Source: Nocardia blacklockiae (GTDB taxonomy: Bacteria > Actinomycetota > Actinomycetes > Mycobacteriales > Mycobacteriaceae). Taken from it: a stretch of DNA of 64,000 nucleotides. Below are positions 9,027 to 17,298 of this stretch, in pieces. Position 1 is the first letter of the stretch; every line of letters starts with the position of its first letter. The translations under genes were made by a program, and so were the position numbers. The DNA lies in the NCBI RefSeq assembly GCF_015477355.1, contig NZ_JADLRJ010000018.1:1-64000 (forward strand), given 5' to 3'. The notes beneath the pieces are model-generated. The model had not been told where the DNA came from. It ran no database searches and saw only the letters and a list, made by a program, of their open reading frames with translations.

Positions 9027-9902
9027 TCACCAGTGAGAGGCGCGGAAGAAGGCGTGCAGTTGTTCGGCGGTGTCCTCGGGCGCCTCCTCGGGAAGGAAGT
9101 GGCCCGCGCCCAGGGCGCGGCCGGTGACGTCGGTGGCCCACTGCCGCCAGCTGGTGAGGGGGTCGTACCAGGTGTCGACCGCGCCGCCGGTGCTCCAGAG
9201 GGCGAGTAGCGGGGCGGTCGTGCGGTGCCTGTCGCGGTCGGCTTCGTCGTGTGCCGCGTCGAGTGTCGCGGCGGCGCGGTATTGCTCGCAGATGGCGTGC
9301 ACGCGGGCCGGGTCGCGGAACTGGTCGTAGTAGGCGGCGCGGATGTCGGGCGGGAACGCGTCGGGGCGCTGCGACCAGGTGTCGAGCATATGGTCCACGA
9401 AGGTTTCCGGGGCCGCGCCGATCATGGTCTCGGGCACCGGGGCGGGTGCGGCGAGGAACGACCACACCCAGAAGCCGAGCGCGAACCGGTGGTCGGCGTG
9501 TGCGAACGCTTCCCCGGTCGGCACGATGTCCAGCACCGCGAGTGCGGTCACGGTGCCCGGGTGGTCCAGGGCCATCCGATACGCGCAGCGCGCGCCGCGA
9601 TCGTGACCGGCCACGGCGAACCGCTCGTAACCGAGCGCGGCCATCGCCTCGACTTGATCAATTGCCAAGTCGCGCATGGCGTATGCGGCATTCCCGGAGC
9701 CCGTGCCGCTCGCGCCGTAGCCGCGCAGGTCGGTGGCGACGACGGTGAAGTCCCGGGCGAGCCGCGGTGCGACATGCCGCCACATCAGGTGCGTTTCGGG
9801 AATGCCGTGCAGCAGCAGCAAGGGCGGCCCGGACCCGCCGCGCCTGCCGTGAATCGTCGTGGCCGTGGTTCGAATGTCGAATTCGTCGAAACGGTCGAAC
9901 AT
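9027..9902 (-). CDS. Alpha/beta hydrolase (haloacetate dehalogenase / epoxide hydrolase-like)
   Basis: A 291-residue alpha/beta hydrolase. HGIPETHLMW is the HGxP oxyanion motif, DLRGYGAS carries the conserved Arg after the third strand, and GHDRGAR places an Asp nucleophile, as in fluoroacetate dehalogenases and epoxide hydrolases. YDQFRDPARVHAICEQYRA is the cap helix usual in the dehalogenase group, and AGHFLPEEAPE supplies the catalytic His. The ATG at 9902 is preferred over an upstream start because GAGGAGG lies seven bases before it. It is transcribed away from the sigma factor gene at 10063, so the two share a 160-bp divergent promoter region. Substrate unknown. Confidence 0.85.
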   Translation of the reverse strand: MFDRFDEFDIRTTATTIHGRRGGSGPPLLLLHGIPETHLMWRHVAPRLARDFTVVATDLRGYGASGTGSGNAAYAMRDLAIDQVEAMAALGYERFAVAGHDRGARCAYRMALDHPGTVTALAVLDIVPTGEAFAHADHRFALGFWVWSFLAAPAPVPETMIGAAPETFVDHMLDTWSQRPDAFPPDIRAAYYDQFRDPARVHAICEQYRAAATLDAAHDEADRDRHRTTAPLLALWSTGGAVDTWYDPLTSWRQWATDVTGRALGAGHFLPEEAPEDTAEQLHAFFRASHW

Positions 9903-10062
9903 GCGCGCCTCCTCGCGGTGGACGAGGCCGCCAGGAAGTTCGACGGACGTGGCGCCCGGCACGTCCGATACCGAGCGTACCGGCCGAGTCGGCCGGGTAT
10001 GGCAGCATCCGGCGTCATCGTCGCCGCCGACGCCCCGGCTCCGAAGATGGTTCGATGGTCGG

Positions 10063-10989
10063 GTGTCGACGGAGTTCGAGCCCTACCGCAACGAGTTGAC
10101 GGCCTACTGCTACCGGATGCTCGGTTCTGTGCAGGAGGCCGAGGACGTGGTGCAGGAGACGATGCTGCGCGCCTGGCGGGCCCGCGACCGCTACGACAGC
10201 ACCCGGGCGTCGGTGCGGACGTGGCTGTACCGGATCGCCACCAACGCCTGTCTCACCGCGCTGGACGGGCGGAAGCGGCGCGCCCTGCCCTCCGGTCTCG
10301 GCCTGCCCTCCGACGATACCGAGGCGAAACTCGCTCCGGCGCCGGACATCCCGTGGTTGCAGCCCTACCCGGACGGCCGGTTCGACACCGCGGCGCGCAC
10401 CGACCTGCGGCTGGCGCTGGTGGCGGCGATGCAGCTGCTGCCGCCCCGCCAGCGCGCCGTGCTCATCCTGCGTGAGGTGCTCGAGTTCAGCGCCGCGGAG
10501 GTCGCGCGGCAGCTCGAGACCAGCGTCGCGGGCGTGAACAGCGCGTTGCAGCGCGCCCGGGCCGCGCTGGCCGACGGGCCCGGCGCGGACCACATCACCG
10601 AACCGGACGATCCGGAAGCGCGGGCCGTGATCCACCGCTACGCGCGGGCTTTCGAGGCGGCGGACGTGAGTGCGCTGGTGCGCCTCGTGACGGACGACGC
10701 GGTCATGGAGATGCCCCCGGTGCCGCTGTGGTACCGCGGCAGCCGCGACTACGGCCTGTTCCTGCACCGGGTGTTCCGGATGCGCGGAACCGACTGGCGG
10801 GTGCGCACTCTCACCGCCAACGGCCAGCCCGCGCTGGCCGCCTACGCCGCCGCGCCGGACGGCGGCCATCGGTTCCACACCTTGCAGGTCTTCACCGTCG
10901 CGGGCGGCCGCGTCGCCCGCACTGTCGTGTTCGCCGATCCCGTCGTCCCGGACCTGTTCGGGATACCGGAACGAATTCTCTCCGAATAG
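10063..10989 (+). CDS. SigG-like RNA polymerase sigma-70 factor with SnoaL-like C-terminal domain
   Basis: A 308-residue ECF-type sigma factor. Region 2 is YCYRMLGSVQEAEDVVQETM with the following RTWLYRIATNACL; region 4 is LPPRQRAVLILREVLEFSAAEVA. A PSGLGLPSDD...IPWLQPYPD linker between them is characteristic of SigG-type factors. Residues from about 185 onward form a SnoaL-like domain (AVIHRYARAFEAADVSALVRLVTDDAVMEMPP), which in related sigma factors regulates activity in place of a separate anti-sigma factor. The GTG at 10063 is the only in-frame start that gives a normal N-terminus. Downstream the reductase-like gene at 11068 may be co-transcribed or controlled by it. Confidence 0.87.
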   Translation: MSTEFEPYRNELTAYCYRMLGSVQEAEDVVQETMLRAWRARDRYDSTRASVRTWLYRIATNACLTALDGRKRRALPSGLGLPSDDTEAKLAPAPDIPWLQPYPDGRFDTAARTDLRLALVAAMQLLPPRQRAVLILREVLEFSAAEVARQLETSVAGVNSALQRARAALADGPGADHITEPDDPEARAVIHRYARAFEAADVSALVRLVTDDAVMEMPPVPLWYRGSRDYGLFLHRVFRMRGTDWRVRTLTANGQPALAAYAAAPDGGHRFHTLQVFTVAGGRVARTVVFADPVVPDLFGIPERILSE

Positions 10990-11067
10990 TTTCGACCACG
11001 GCGATGAGTCGGGACGAGTCCGCCGGTAGGTACCGGTGACACATCGAACGACCCGAAGGACATCGTC

Positions 11068-11622
11068 ATGAGCGTTGTAGTCATCGAATTCGTCACCCTC
11101 GACGGCCGGGTGAGCGACCCGGACGGCCGGGCGGGCACCCCGTACGGCGGCTGGGCGTTCCGGTACGGCCCCGACGCGGTCGGGGGCGACAAGTTCCGGC
11201 TCGGCGGCCTGCTGGACACCGGCGTGCTGCTGCTGGGGCGGCGGACCTGGGAATTGTTCGCCGAGATCTGGCCGGGGCGCGACGATCCGTTCGCCGCGCA
11301 GATGAACGCCGCGTCGAAACTTGTCGCGTCCCGGACGCTGAGCGACGTCTCGGCGTGGCAGAACTCGGCCCTCGTGTCCGGCGATCTCGTCGAGGCCGTC
11401 CGGAGCGAGCGCCGGGACGTGATCGTCACCGGCAGCCCGAGCGTCGTCCACACCCTGATGGGCGAGGACCTGATCGACGAATACCGCCTGCTGACCCTCC
11501 CGACCGCCGTGGGCGAGGGAACGCCGCTGTTCCCGCCCGGCCGCTCCGTGGACCTCGAGTGCCGGACGCTCGACCGGACCGGTGCGGCGGTGTACACGCA
11601 ATACGCCCGGGCAGGTCGGTAA
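11068..11622 (+). CDS. Dihydrofolate reductase-like (RibD C-terminal domain) protein
   Basis: A 184-residue protein of the RibD_C/DHFR-like fold. It opens with VVVIEFVTLDGRVSDPDG, has GVLLLGRRTWELFAEIWPG (family GRxTyE motif) and ends with the DVIVTGSPSVVHTLMGEDLIDEYRLLTLPTAVGEGTPLF core. Members are NADPH-dependent reductases of mostly unknown substrates and often sit beside ECF or SigG-like sigma genes in actinobacteria, as here (78 bp downstream). The ATG at 11068 has AAGGACA before it. True folate reduction is unlikely. Confidence 0.82.
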   Translation: MSVVVIEFVTLDGRVSDPDGRAGTPYGGWAFRYGPDAVGGDKFRLGGLLDTGVLLLGRRTWELFAEIWPGRDDPFAAQMNAASKLVASRTLSDVSAWQNSALVSGDLVEAVRSERRDVIVTGSPSVVHTLMGEDLIDEYRLLTLPTAVGEGTPLFPPGRSVDLECRTLDRTGAAVYTQYARAGR

Positions 11623-11852
11623 CCGGCCGCATCGAACAGGCCCCGACTGCCCGCGACGTAACGACTTGCGGCCGAGCGGAATTGGGTTCGCGGCGAGTGC
11701 GGTGACGCCCGGTGGGTATGCCGGGCGATCGCTCGTCGCGACCTCGCCCGACCTGCGCGAAATCTCCCGCTCGAGCACCCGGCGTGGCCCCGATCCCGGC
11801 TCGCCGCGCGGTACTAACCTCGACGGGACGACGTGTAGGAAGGGGTGGGCCG

Positions 11853-12875
11853 GTGACCGGATCCGACGGTGCCATGACAGCGTGGCGGGTGCTGCGCCCG
11901 GGCCCGATCGACGCGCGTCCCCTGGCGCAGGAGCGCGTGCCGGTCGCGGCGCCGGGGGCGGGGGAGCTGCTGGTGCGCGTGCTGGCGTGCGGGGTGTGCC
12001 GCACGGATCTGCATGTGGCCGAAGGGGATCTGCCGGTGCACCGGCCCGGCGTGGTGCCCGGCCACGAGGTGGTCGGGGAGGTGGTCGCGCTCGGATCCGG
12101 TGTGGGCGAATGGTTCGCGGTCGGCGACCGGGTCGGCATCGCGTGGCTGCGGCACACCTGCGGGCGCTGCAAGTTCTGCCGGCGCGGCGCGGAGAACCTG
12201 TGCCCCGAATCCCGCTACACCGGGTGGGACGCCGACGGCGGTTACGCCGAATTCACCACTGTCCCGGCCGATTACGCGCACCCGCTGCCTCCGGGTTACG
12301 CCGACGCCGAGCTGGCGCCGCTGCTGTGCGCGGGCATCATCGGCTACCGGGCGCTGCAACGGGCGGCGCTGCCCGCCGGTGGCCGTCTGGGCATCTACGG
12401 GTTCGGCGGCAGCGCCCATCTCGCCGCGCAGGTGGCCCTCGCCCGCGGGGCCGAGGTGCATGTGATGACGCGCGACGAGAAGGCCCGCGAACTCGCCCGC
12501 GAACTGGGCGCGGCCTCGGCGCAGGGCGCGGCCGATCCACCGCCGGTCCCGCTGGACGCGGCGATCCTGTTCGCGCCGGTCGGCGACCTGGTGCCGCCCG
12601 CCCTGTCGGCGCTCGACCGCGGCGGCGTGCTGTCGATCGCCGGCATCCACCTGACCGACGTCCCGGCGCTGAACTACCAGCGACACCTGTTCCAGGAGCG
12701 CGAGATTCGCTCCGTCACCGCGAACACGCGGTCGGATGCCCGCGAATTCCTGGCGTTCGCCGCGAAGCACCACCTCGACGTGACCGTGCACCCGTATCCG
12801 CTGGCCGGTGCGGAGCGGGCGCTCGCCGATCTGGCACACGGAAAGTTTGCCGGAGCGGCGGTCCTCATTCCCTGA
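11853..12875 (+). CDS. Zinc-dependent alcohol dehydrogenase
   Basis: A 340-residue medium-chain dehydrogenase. CGVCRTDLH and GHEVVGEV give the catalytic-zinc side, [17 protein letters not shown] the four-Cys structural-zinc loop, and [27 protein letters not shown] the Rossmann NAD(P) site. The GFGGSAH turn in place of GxGxxG matches the AdhA-type actinobacterial alcohol dehydrogenases, which oxidise alcohols or reduce aldehydes. The GTG at 11853 follows GGAAGGGG with seven bases spacing; an in-frame ATG at 11874 is the alternative. No co-transcribed neighbour is evident. Confidence 0.9.
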   Translation: MTGSDGAMTAWRVLRPGPIDARPLAQERVPVAAPGAGELLVRVLACGVCRTDLHVAEGDLPVHRPGVVPGHEVVGEVVALGSGVGEWFAVGDRVGIAWLRHTCGRCKFCRRGAENLCPESRYTGWDADGGYAEFTTVPADYAHPLPPGYADAELAPLLCAGIIGYRALQRAALPAGGRLGIYGFGGSAHLAAQVALARGAEVHVMTRDEKARELARELGAASAQGAADPPPVPLDAAILFAPVGDLVPPALSALDRGGVLSIAGIHLTDVPALNYQRHLFQEREIRSVTANTRSDAREFLAFAAKHHLDVTVHPYPLAGAERALADLAHGKFAGAAVLIP

Positions 12876-12989
12876 CACGCCGCAGACACGCCGAGATTTC
12901 CACTCCTAGTTCGCTATTCGTGTGCGTTCTGCCGGGTTCTCCTGCTTTGCTGAAAAGAAAGTGGAGAGGGAAACCGGAGGCTGGGTGGA

Positions 12990-13889
12990 ATGCATCGGGT
13001 AACACAGCAGCAACACGGTCGTACCGCGCGGCCCTGGCTGTGGACGGCGCTGGCGGCCGCGGTCGTGGTGGCGGCGACGCTGTGGGTGGCCAGACCCGAT
13101 CCCGCCGCCTGCCACACCGCCGCACCCGCCGCCGCCCCGGTGCCACCCGCGCCCACCATGACGATCCCGAGCGCCGCCGCGCCCGAGACGATTCCGGCGC
13201 TCGAACAGCTCGACCCGCCGCAGCCGGGGGAGGCGCGCTACTACACCTTCGGCCGGAATGTGGCCTGCTCCATCCCGGATCTGCCGCTGGACGGCTTCTA
13301 TGTCGGGGTGCCGACCGCCGAATACGCGGGCAGCGCGGCCTGCGGCACCTTCGTCCAGATCGACGGCCCGCTCGGCTCGGTGCGCGCCCAGATCGTGGAC
13401 CGCTGCCCCGGCTGCGCGCCCGGGCACTACGACCTGAGCACGGCGGCCTTCACGCAGATCGCCGACCGGGACGCGGGGGTGGCGCGAGTGCAGTTGCGCC
13501 GCATACACAATCCGCTCCCGATTCCGGAGCTGATGTATCGGGTCAAGGACGGCTCCTCCGAGCACTGGTTCGGGGTGCTGTTCGCCAATGCCGGAAATCC
13601 GTTGAGCCGCATCGAGATTCGACCCGATGCGGGCGGACCGGGCCACACGCTGACCCGGGGGACGGACAACTACTGGTCGTTCTCGGGCGCGGGTCCCGGT
13701 CCGTTCACCGCGCTGGTGACCGATGTCGAGGGGCATCAGGTGCAGATACCGGGCATCCCCGTCGCCTCGGGAGCGATGCGGCGCACCGGAACCGGGCTCT
13801 ACAGCTTCCCCGCGCTGCCGCCCACTCCGGCCGCCACCACGCCGCCGCCAGCCCCGCCGGCCACGACCGCCGCCGCCACCTGCGCGTGA
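12990..13889 (+). CDS. Expansin-like (EXLX) secreted or membrane-anchored protein
   Basis: A 299-residue protein with an N-terminal membrane or signal segment (about 15-34) and a Pro/Ala-rich spacer to about 75. Residues 80-172 resemble the double-psi beta-barrel D1 of bacterial expansins: GEARYYTF, the paired-Cys CGTFVQIDGPLGSV, and IVDRCPGCAPGHYDLS, where Asp137 matches the essential Asp of EXLX1. Residues 180-260 match the D2 carbohydrate-binding domain (MYRVKDGSSEHWFGVLFAN, TDNYWSFSG), with Trp193 and Tyr228/Trp229 as likely binding aromatics. A Pro/Thr-rich tail follows. Expansins loosen polysaccharide networks without hydrolysis. GGAGG lies about ten bases upstream of the ATG. The next gene is a cutinase. 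Confidence 0.8.
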   Translation: MHRVTQQQHGRTARPWLWTALAAAVVVAATLWVARPDPAACHTAAPAAAPVPPAPTMTIPSAAAPETIPALEQLDPPQPGEARYYTFGRNVACSIPDLPLDGFYVGVPTAEYAGSAACGTFVQIDGPLGSVRAQIVDRCPGCAPGHYDLSTAAFTQIADRDAGVARVQLRRIHNPLPIPELMYRVKDGSSEHWFGVLFANAGNPLSRIEIRPDAGGPGHTLTRGTDNYWSFSGAGPGPFTALVTDVEGHQVQIPGIPVASGAMRRTGTGLYSFPALPPTPAATTPPPAPPATTAAATCA

Positions 13890-14095
13890 GCCGGACGCGG
13901 TTCCGGTGCCGTCGAATCCGGAAGGCGGTGGCCGCCGGGCCGTAACGGTTCATCGCCCGAGAGTTGCTGGTCAGTAACGAATCTCGTGCCGACGGGCGAG
14001 GCGCGCGGCAATTGGGTATCGCTATAACAGTTTTCGTTGCCGCCGATGAATGTGACACCTACCTTGGCTCATACGGCCAATGACTGACAATAGTC

Positions 14096-14111
14096 TGTGA
14101 CAACAGTCACG
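14096..14111. promoter_or_regulatory. Putative CRP-family site upstream of the cutinase gene
   Basis: TGTGACAACAGTCACG fits the TGTGA-N6-TCACA consensus of actinobacterial CRP (Rv3676 type) except for the last base, and contains the perfect inverted repeat GTGAC-AACA-GTCAC. It ends 25 bp before the cutinase start. Control by a cAMP-responsive regulator is inferred from the match alone. Confidence 0.4.
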
Positions 14112-14136
14112 CGGCCGCTCACAACGGCGTGAGTGG

Positions 14137-14799
14137 GTGATCACGATGGGCGATGCGAAGCGATTGCTCTCCGGAAAATGGCGTCTCGCTTGGGTATTCG
14201 GTGCCTTGCTACTGCTGATGGGCATGGCCTACCCGGCTCCACACGCGAATGCGCAATGGTGCGCGGACGTGGATCTGGTGGTGGCCAGGGGAACCGGCGA
14301 ACCGGGATATCTCGGCACGGGACTGGGCGATCCGCTCTACGGTGCCCTGTCGGACCGGTTACCGGTGAGCGTGAGCGCTTATCCGGTGAACTATCCGGCG
14401 GACCTGACCGACATCTTCTCGGTGGGCAAGGGTAGTGCGGATCTCGTCGCGCACCTGGCCTATCAGGCCTCGGTGTGCCCCGATCAGCGGTTCATCCTGG
14501 CGGGCTACTCGCAGGGCGCGGTCGTGGTGCACACGGCACTGGGCACCGGCATCACCAACGGCATCCCGGGCGCGGTCCGGATGGACGGTGACCTCGGGGC
14601 GCGCGTGAGTTCGGTCCTGCTGTTCGGCGATCCGCTGCGGCTGATCGGCTGGAGCGTGCCGGACCCGTACCTGTGGCGGACCGCCGACTACTGCGCGGCG
14701 GGCGACCCGATCTGCGGCGGCGGCCTGGATCCGAACGCGCACACCGTGTACGGCGGATTCGTCGGCGCGGCAGCCGATTTCGCCGACAGCCGCCTGTGA
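14137..14799 (+). CDS. Cutinase-family secreted esterase
   Basis: A 220-residue protein with a signal peptide ending near AHANAQ (residue 40). The mature part is a cutinase/culp fold: ARGTGEPG, then GYSQGA with nucleophile Ser125, GDPIC with Asp190 and AHTVY with His202, and cysteines placed as in cutinases (Cys42/Cys114 and Cys186/Cys193). These enzymes hydrolyse ester lipids outside the cell; mycobacterial members range from lipase to phospholipase. The GTG at 14137 and an ATG at 14146 are both in frame and neither has a strong ribosome site. It lies downstream of the expansin-like gene and may be regulated by the CRP-like site just upstream. Confidence 0.87.
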   Translation: MITMGDAKRLLSGKWRLAWVFGALLLLMGMAYPAPHANAQWCADVDLVVARGTGEPGYLGTGLGDPLYGALSDRLPVSVSAYPVNYPADLTDIFSVGKGSADLVAHLAYQASVCPDQRFILAGYSQGAVVVHTALGTGITNGIPGAVRMDGDLGARVSSVLLFGDPLRLIGWSVPDPYLWRTADYCAAGDPICGGGLDPNAHTVYGGFVGAAADFADSRL

Positions 14800-14807
14800 C
14801 GGCGCGC

Positions 14808-16487
14808 TCAGCGTCGCTCGATCCGGCCCGGCGGAGGCTCGACGGCCCCGCGAGTCCGCAGATAGGACTCCAAGGCGTCGAGGTCCGTCGGGCCGACCGC
14901 TGCCCGGCTGCCCTCGGTGAACACCGTGAAACCGTCGCCGCCCGCGGCGAGGAAATTGTTGGTCGAAACCGGGTAGACGGCCACCGGATTCAGGGGCTGC
15001 CCGCCGATCCGGACACTGTCGGCGACCACCTTGCGGCCGGTGGGCGCGGTGTCGGAGTAGGCGTAGCTGATCCCCGCGACCGACAGCACACCGGACTTGC
15101 TCGCGCCGTCCCACTGCTGTTCGAGCAGTCGCAGGATCTGCTGGCCGGTCAGCACCACCGTGACGACCTGATTGCCGAACGGCTGCACGGTGTAGGCCTG
15201 TTCGTAGGTGATCGCGCCGTCGGGCAGGTCCGCCCGCACGCCCCCGGCGTTCATGAACGCGGCGACGGCCCGGTCGGGGCCCATGGCGGAGAGCATGGCG
15301 TCGGCGATGACGTCGCCGAGCGGTGAGTCGCCGCCCGGCGCGGGTTCGCTCGGCAGGGGCGCGGTGGCGGTGCCGATGACGCGCTCGGCGCGCGGTTCCG
15401 CTTGTGCCGCATAGAAATCCACGGTCCGGGCGACGTTCGGGTCGGGCGGGACGTCGCGGGTGACGACCCGGTTGACCGCGCGGGCGTCCACCCCGCCGTC
15501 GTGGAACCGCAGGGTGATGTCGGTGATCAGGCGGCCGTACGAGGCGGCCTGGGTGACCACCTTCCCGGCGATGGCGCAGTTGTAGGCCTGGTGACTGTGG
15601 GCGGTGACGATCACGCTGACCGCCGGGTCGGTGCGCTCGGCCAGCGCGGCCACGTTCGGCGTGATGTCGGCGCAGCCGTTGTAGTCGACCGGTGCGCCGT
15701 GGGTCCGCTGGGAGCCGCCGTCGTGCATCAGCGCCACCACGGTCTCGGCGCCGGCGGCCCGCACTTGCGGCACGTACTTGCCGACGGCGGCGACCTCGTC
15801 GCCGAAGGTGTAGCCGCGAATGCCCTCGGGCATCACGATATTCACGGTCTCGGGGGTGACGGTCCCGATCACGCCGATCTTGTGGCCGCCGATCTCGAGC
15901 ATCGTCCAGGGTCGCAGGCCCGGGGGAAGTTGGCCGTTGCCGTCGGTGACATTGGCGGCCAGGTAAGGGAATCGGGCACCGGAGAACGGCTCGCCGGGCA
16001 CGCAACCGTCCCAGGCGCAGCCGCCCTGCTGCAGGCGCACCAATTCGGGGACGCCGTCGTCGAATTCGTGATTGCCGACCGCGGAGGCGGCGGTGCCGAT
16101 GGTGTTGAGGAAGCCGATGGTCGGCTCGTCGTGGAACAGGGCGGAGACGAGCGGGCTGGCGCCGACGTTGTCCCCGGCGGCCAGGACGGCGCTGTCGGGG
16201 TAGGCCTGCCGCAGCCGGGCCAGGTGTGCCGCGAGGTATGCCGCGCCGCCGGCCGGGCGGTCGGCGATGTGCCCATTGCCGCCCGCCGGTGGTTGCAGGT
16301 TGCCGTGCAGATCGTTGAGCGCGAACAGGTGCACCTCGCCGGGCTCGGCCCGCGGCAGGTCGTTCGTCGAGACGAGCGGTACCCCACCGGGTTTCGCCGG
16401 GGCGGGCGCCTGCCCGCCGCAGCCCGCGAGGGCGCACAGTACGAGGGCGGTCGCCAGCATCCCACCCCACCGATGACGAGCCTTCAT
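14808..16487 (-). CDS. Lipoprotein 5'-nucleotidase / UDP-sugar hydrolase-like metallophosphatase
   Basis: A 559-residue lipoprotein (signal peptide with lipobox LAGC near residue 23). The N-terminal metallophosphoesterase domain shows LFALNDLHGN, AGDNVGASP, GNHEFDDG and TAHSHQAYN, the di-metal ligands of the 5'-nucleotidase family. The C-terminal 5'-nucleotidase domain shows FMNAGGVRADLP, TYEQAYTVQPFGNQVV and STNNFLAAGGDGF. It should release nucleosides or sugars from nucleotides at the cell surface. ATG at 16487 is chosen; an in-frame TTG two codons earlier is possible. The polysaccharide deacetylase gene ends upstream of it on the same strand, 84 bp away. Confidence 0.88.
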   Translation of the reverse strand: MKARHRWGGMLATALVLCALAGCGGQAPAPAKPGGVPLVSTNDLPRAEPGEVHLFALNDLHGNLQPPAGGNGHIADRPAGGAAYLAAHLARLRQAYPDSAVLAAGDNVGASPLVSALFHDEPTIGFLNTIGTAASAVGNHEFDDGVPELVRLQQGGCAWDGCVPGEPFSGARFPYLAANVTDGNGQLPPGLRPWTMLEIGGHKIGVIGTVTPETVNIVMPEGIRGYTFGDEVAAVGKYVPQVRAAGAETVVALMHDGGSQRTHGAPVDYNGCADITPNVAALAERTDPAVSVIVTAHSHQAYNCAIAGKVVTQAASYGRLITDITLRFHDGGVDARAVNRVVTRDVPPDPNVARTVDFYAAQAEPRAERVIGTATAPLPSEPAPGGDSPLGDVIADAMLSAMGPDRAVAAFMNAGGVRADLPDGAITYEQAYTVQPFGNQVVTVVLTGQQILRLLEQQWDGASKSGVLSVAGISYAYSDTAPTGRKVVADSVRIGGQPLNPVAVYPVSTNNFLAAGGDGFTVFTEGSRAAVGPTDLDALESYLRTRGAVEPPPGRIERR

Positions 16488-16571
16488 AAGCAACGACTGT
16501 CGCAGAACCCGCTGGCGCGCGCACGACGGGCAGGTGAATTCTGGAGTGCGCCCGCCGTTCCGGGCCGTCGG

Positions 16572-17279
16572 TCACCGTCCGAGCAGTTGCGAGACCGTCA
16601 CGAAACGGTAGCCGCGCGTTCGCAGGCCGTCGACGATCGGGGCGATGGCGGCGGCCGAGGCGGGCTGGTGCATGGCGTGCAGCAGCACGATCGACCCGGG
16701 CCGCACCGCGTCCAGGGTGTCGGCGACGATGCGGTCGGTGCTCGCGCCGCCCCGCGAATCCGGCTCGACGTCCCACATCACCGTCGTGCGGTCGTGCTCG
16801 GACAGGTACGCGGGCAAGGCGAACAGCTTCTTGCCGTACGGCGGGCGGAAGGTGATCGGGCCGCCGTAGCCGGTCTCGCGGATCTCGGCGTCGGTGCGCT
16901 CGATCTCGTTGCGCACGGTCGCCGGGGTGACGAGGACCATTCGCCGGTGGCTGTAGCTGTGGTTGCCGATCTCGTGTCCCGCCGCCGCGAGCGCGGCCCC
17001 GTCCTGCGGACGGGCGGCGAGATCGTGGCCGACCAGGTAGAAGGTCGCGGGGACGGCGGCGGCCGCCAGCGCGGCGATGAGCTGCGGTGTCCGCTCGGTC
17101 GGGCCGTCGTCGAAGGTCAGGGCCACGACCTTGTCGGTGGTATCCACGCGATGCACCAGTCGGCCCGCCACCTGGTAGGTCCGGGAGTTCATCAGCACGT
17201 ACAACCCCGCGCCGACGACCACCGCGAACACGAGCACGAGCGCGCCCGCGAGAAGGATCCTGCGTTTCACTCGGTGCAA
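16572..17279 (-). CDS. Polysaccharide deacetylase (CE4 family)
   Basis: A 235-residue protein with one N-terminal membrane anchor (about 8-30) and a NodB/CE4 domain outside. TFDDGP at 55-60 gives the catalytic base and metal Asp, HSYSH at 107-111 the two metal His, RPPYGKK the third motif, WDVEPDS the fourth and LLHAMH the fifth, so all active-site motifs are intact. Such enzymes remove N- or O-acetyl groups from peptidoglycan or other envelope glycans. It probably shares a transcript with the downstream nucleotidase. The start is the ATG at 17279. Confidence 0.88.
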   Translation of the reverse strand: MHRVKRRILLAGALVLVFAVVVGAGLYVLMNSRTYQVAGRLVHRVDTTDKVVALTFDDGPTERTPQLIAALAAAAVPATFYLVGHDLAARPQDGAALAAAGHEIGNHSYSHRRMVLVTPATVRNEIERTDAEIRETGYGGPITFRPPYGKKLFALPAYLSEHDRTTVMWDVEPDSRGGASTDRIVADTLDAVRPGSIVLLHAMHQPASAAAIAPIVDGLRTRGYRFVTVSQLLGR

Positions 17280-17298
17280 ACTAGCACCCGCGGCGAAA

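Noticed and set aside
10015-11778. 587-codon minus-strand frame opposite the sigma factor and reductase genes
   Set aside because: It runs opposite two well-supported genes and has no domains; its composition is that of an antisense shadow.
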